Assembly: GCA_905182995.1 (NCBI GenBank)
Contig: CAJJDP010000140.1
Location: 248,001-312,000, forward strand
DNA length: 64,000 nt
Direction of reading: 5' to 3'
From: Paramecium octaurelia
Lineage: Eukaryota > Ciliophora > Oligohymenophorea > Peniculida > Parameciidae
The notes below the pieces were generated by a model. It was not told where the DNA came from and did no database searches. It saw only the letters and a list, made by a program, of their open reading frames with translations. Below, piece after piece: positions 63,391 to 64,000 of this stretch (position 1 is its first letter; the number at the start of each line of letters is the position of its first letter). The position numbers and the translations under genes are program-made.

Positions 63391-64000
63391 GCACTCTGAT
63401 CTCAACATTTATAATTTTTTCCCTTAAAGTTGACTTTATCTTTACATATAATTCTGTAAAGTAATTCTGTTTATTAAAGTCAATTTGATAAATTTTTCTC
63501 ATTACTTAAACTGATAAACAATGTCATTATATATCTTCTATTTCATTTATTAGAATAAAACAAATCATCAACAACATCAAATACTCACCTATAAAATCAA
63601 GAAATGCATTAATGATTAAACATTCATATATTAAATTTCTTACTTTAAGTATTTAATCTTTGGAATTCCTGTTAATTATGTATATAAATTATGCAAAATT
63701 ATTGGTGAAAGTAGTTTCTTTTGGATGTAATTAACATAAAGCTTATTTAAGATTATTAGATGGTTGTTAGGAATGGATAAAATTATGATCTCTAAATCTT
63801 TTTAGGGGTTAGAATACTTAATGATGATTAATATATTTTTTCAGTCCTTGATTATATCTAATACTTTTAATATCAATAAAAAATAACTTTGTTATCATTT
63901 AAGATTGTTTCTAAGATCAAGTTTATTTCTTATAATTCTTGAAATGTATCTTTCAAAAAAATAAAATTAACTTTTATTTCGAAGGGAGTCCCCGGATAAA
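63391..64000. other. no gene seen at the right edge
   Basis: AT-rich sequence; if the NTPase-WD40 relic was longer, its 5' part is no longer recognisable here. Confidence 0.4.

Overview
The window looks like ciliate nuclear DNA, most likely Paramecium. Reading TAA and TAG as glutamine and only TGA as stop turns fragmentary ORFs into long proteins. Nearly all introns are tiny (19-35 nt) with GT...AG ends, and an internal tract at 60293-60361 mixes CCCCAA and CCCAAA units, the Paramecium telomere pattern. All gene models below were read by eye with this code. Where total coding length divided by three after intron removal, I treat the model as firm.

The sequence is a scaffold of contigs joined by single N bases (8648, 15738, 17729, 40277, 53637). 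At three places the flanking contigs carry the same 1.3-2.0 kb of sequence twice, so several apparent tandem duplications (13734-15737 = 17730-19733; 38969-40276 = 40278-41585; 52294-53636 = 53638-54980) are probably unmerged contig overlaps, not biology.

Layout. 0.4-8.6 kb: two minus-strand membrane proteins, a doubtful small gene, a membrane-anchored plus-strand gene, and a secreted Gly/Gln-repeat protein. 8.6-26.6 kb: four members of one unrecognised ~400-residue family in alternating orientation (two convergent, inverted pairs). The spacer of the second pair holds three tightly packed minus-strand genes. 27.3-35.1 kb: an intronless 2,623-residue STAND-type NTPase with WD40 repeats. 35.5-36.6 kb: a CK1-like kinase. 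38.9-49.9 kb: a run of repeat-scaffold genes: TPR, B-box/WD40, a large TPR protein with 17 introns, and a B-box/MORN-like protein. In the TPR and MORN-like genes introns fall at the same place in successive repeats. 50.5-56.7 kb: a third inverted pair of small genes around a poorly resolved minus-strand gene. 57.7-59.0 kb: a Gln/Asn-rich protein. 60.3 kb: the telomere-like tract, followed by a sparse region with a beta/gamma-crystallin-like gene and a remnant of the NTPase-WD40 family.

The products suggest signalling and scaffold functions (kinase, STAND NTPase, TPR, WD40, B-box) plus membrane and surface proteins. No pathway links them clearly, and no RNA genes, viral fossils or CRISPR arrays were seen.
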